Assembly (NCBI GenBank): GCA_947070915.1
Contig: CAMTDY010000141.1
Location: 1 to 7,296, forward strand
Direction: 5' to 3'
DNA: 7,296 nucleotides
Source of the DNA: an uncultured Roseburia sp.
GTDB taxonomy: Bacteria > Bacillota > Clostridia > Lachnospirales > Lachnospiraceae
This document shows positions 5,901-7,296 of this stretch, piece by piece. The notes under the pieces were generated by a model. It did not search any database. It had not been told where the DNA came from and saw only the letters and a program-made list of their open reading frames with translations. The first letter of the stretch is position 1, and the number at the start of each line of letters is the position of its first letter. Both the position numbers and the translations under genes were made by a program.

Positions 5901-7234
5901 AAGCAAAGCTGAACCGGACTTTTTTATTGATCGCGGGATTGACGATTCTTTTGACGATCACCTTTTCCACGCTGATCTTTTATCAGCTGCTTGTCAATGA
6001 GGTGGTGGATAATCTGGTCAGCAGCGCCAGATTGTTAGAGAGCACAGACTCTTTTCAGGATAAGGATCATATATCTTATCATAAAGAAATCGCTAATCTG
6101 AGAGTGTCCTTGATCGGAGAGGACGGGAAAGTATATTTTGACAGCAATGCAGATATCGGAGTTATGGACAACCACCGGGAGCGCCCGGAAGTGGATCAGG
6201 CCTTTGAGAAGGGAGAAAGCCATTCGGTGAGGCATTCTGCCACGATGAAAAAAGATACTTTTTATTATGCACTAAAATTGTCTAATGGGTGTGTCCTTCG
6301 TGTGGCGAAGGAATCGGACAGCCTTTACAGCATATTCCTGGGAATCGTTCCGGAGATCATAGGGATTATTATATTTATACTGATCATCAGCTGTATTTTT
6401 ACTCAATTTTTTGCCAAGAGCATCATAAAGCCCATCGAGCAGATGGCAGATGATATGGATTCGGTAAATATTACTGGAGGTTACAAGGAGCTGGTACCCT
6501 TTATCCAGAAGATCAAGGACCAGCATGCCGATATTATGCGAAGCGCCAGTATGCGGCAGGCGTTTACGGCGAACGTTTCCCATGAGCTGAAGACACCGCT
6601 TACTGCGATTTCAGGGTATGCCGAGCTGATTGAAAACGGCATGGCGGAAAAGGGGGATGTGACTCGTTTTGCCGGGGAGATACACCGGAATTCCAAGCGT
6701 CTTCTAACGCTGATCAACGATACGATCCGTCTGGCTGAACTGGATGCCATGGAAAAAACCATTGAGTTTGAGGACATAGATCTCTATGAGATCGCTGAGA
6801 ACTGTGTCAATATGCTTCAGATCAGCGCCGAAAAGCACGAGGTTCATATTTCCCTGGAGGGAGAGCGCTGTATCCTCTATGCCAACAAAAATATGATGGA
6901 GGAGCTGGTCTATAACCTCTGTGACAATGCCATCCGATATAATAATACCGGGGGGAGTGTCCAGGTTCAGGTGAGGGAAGGGCAGGAACAGGTTGAACTT
7001 TCTGTAAGAGATACCGGAATCGGTATTCCGGAAAAAAGCCAGAAACGGGTTTTTGAACGCTTTTACCGGGTGGATAAGAGCCGTTCCAAACAGACTGGGG
7101 GAACAGGGCTTGGTCTCGCCATCGTCAAGCATATTATAGCCCAGCATAACGCCCAGATTACTCTGACCAGCGAAGTGGGAAAAGGTACAGAAGTGAACGT
7201 GATATTTTTAAAAAATACTTTACAAGAGCAATAA
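5897..7234 (+). CDS. Membrane sensor histidine kinase (PhoR-like)
   Basis: A 445-residue kinase that autophosphorylates on His and passes phosphate to the regulator encoded just upstream. Order of parts: TM1 (about 9-32); an extracytoplasmic sensor of about 110 residues (34-145) that looks like a PhoR/WalK-type PAS or Cache fold (SLIGEDGKVYFDSN, NHRERPEV); TM2 (about 146-171); a short linker resembling a degenerate HAMP (IIKPIEQMADDM); a dimerisation helix with FTANVSHELKTPL, phospho-acceptor His229; and an ATPase domain with the N box (N340, N344), G1 DTGIGIP (372-378), F box FERFYRVD (386-393) and G2 GGTGLGLAIVK (401-411). No cytoplasmic PAS domain lies between TM2 and the H box, unlike many PhoR proteins. 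All catalytic motifs are intact. ATG 5897 overlaps the regulator stop codon. It is the last visible gene of the hydrolase/two-component cluster. Confidence 0.95.
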   Translation: MKAKLNRTFLLIAGLTILLTITFSTLIFYQLLVNEVVDNLVSSARLLESTDSFQDKDHISYHKEIANLRVSLIGEDGKVYFDSNADIGVMDNHRERPEVDQAFEKGESHSVRHSATMKKDTFYYALKLSNGCVLRVAKESDSLYSIFLGIVPEIIGIIIFILIISCIFTQFFAKSIIKPIEQMADDMDSVNITGGYKELVPFIQKIKDQHADIMRSASMRQAFTANVSHELKTPLTAISGYAELIENGMAEKGDVTRFAGEIHRNSKRLLTLINDTIRLAELDAMEKTIEFEDIDLYEIAENCVNMLQISAEKHEVHISLEGERCILYANKNMMEELVYNLCDNAIRYNNTGGSVQVQVREGQEQVELSVRDTGIGIPEKSQKRVFERFYRVDKSRSKQTGGTGLGLAIVKHIIAQHNAQITLTSEVGKGTEVNVIFLKNTLQEQ

Positions 7235-7296
7235 ATGATATTATAATCTCGTCTTTGACACTTATAGAAACGGAAAATGGCCATAACCCTGCTTAT
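7235..7296. other. Downstream non-coding end of window
   Basis: This 62-bp tail after the kinase stop has no gene and no clear terminator hairpin. TTGACA at 7255-7260 is a perfect -35 hexamer, but I find no suitable -10 at 16-18 bp (7278-7283 is poor). It may be part of a promoter region for a gene beyond the window, or chance. Confidence 0.5.

Noticed and set aside
5199..5906. 235-codon open frame on the - strand opposite the response regulator
   Set aside because: It is antisense to a complete response regulator with all conserved residues. The translation has no recognisable domain.
1..7296. CRISPR arrays, insertion sequences, tRNA or rRNA genes, toxin-antitoxin or defence systems
   Set aside because: I looked for regularly spaced repeats, transposase motifs, terminal inverted repeats and RNA gene patterns and saw none. 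The genes present are housekeeping, sporulation and signalling types plus two of unknown function.

Overview
The window looks like ordinary chromosome from a spore-forming, low-to-medium GC Firmicute. It is most likely a member of the Clostridia, plausibly Lachnospiraceae. The evidence is strong GGAGG ribosome-binding sites, two small spore-coat (CotF-type) proteins, a lipobox lipoprotein and a PhoP/PhoR-style two-component pair with Gram-positive sequence character. The family-level placement is inference. The first ~47 bases are not biological: they read as an Illumina Nextera adapter, preceded by what looks like an i5 index, so the left edge is an untrimmed contig end.

Layout from left to right. 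(1) Adapter, 1-47. (2) A 5'-truncated, AT-rich + strand gene of unknown function ending at 390. (3) A convergent - strand lipoprotein gene, 1638-472, with a Ca-loop-like motif and a triplicated Glu-Trp C-terminus. (4) A 328-bp divergent regulatory region (1639-1966) with a strong extended -10 promoter, nested repeats and a leader hairpin on the lipoprotein side. (5) mscS (1967-2788, +), closed by a bidirectional hairpin terminator. (6) A - strand pair of small coat-like genes (3310-3125 and 3104-2847). (7) A + strand set of three tightly spaced genes: an SGNH/GDSL-type hydrolase (3504-5204), an OmpR/PhoB-type response regulator (5229-5900) and its histidine kinase (5897-7234, ATGA overlap). 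The last 62 bp hold no gene.

How the genes work together. The kinase and regulator certainly form a pair. Their 24-bp spacing from the hydrolase suggests all three share a transcript, so the cytoplasmic hydrolase may be tied to an envelope-sensing pathway. MscS protects against hypo-osmotic shock. The two coat-like proteins belong to sporulation. The lipoprotein sits on the outer face of the membrane and its role is unknown.

I found no mobile element, CRISPR array, RNA gene or clear novel defence system. The points most worth a second look are the adapter at the edge (which creates a false start codon), the hydrolase/two-component operon, the nested repeats in the lipoprotein promoter and leader, and the short tandem repeat at the end of the lipoprotein gene.
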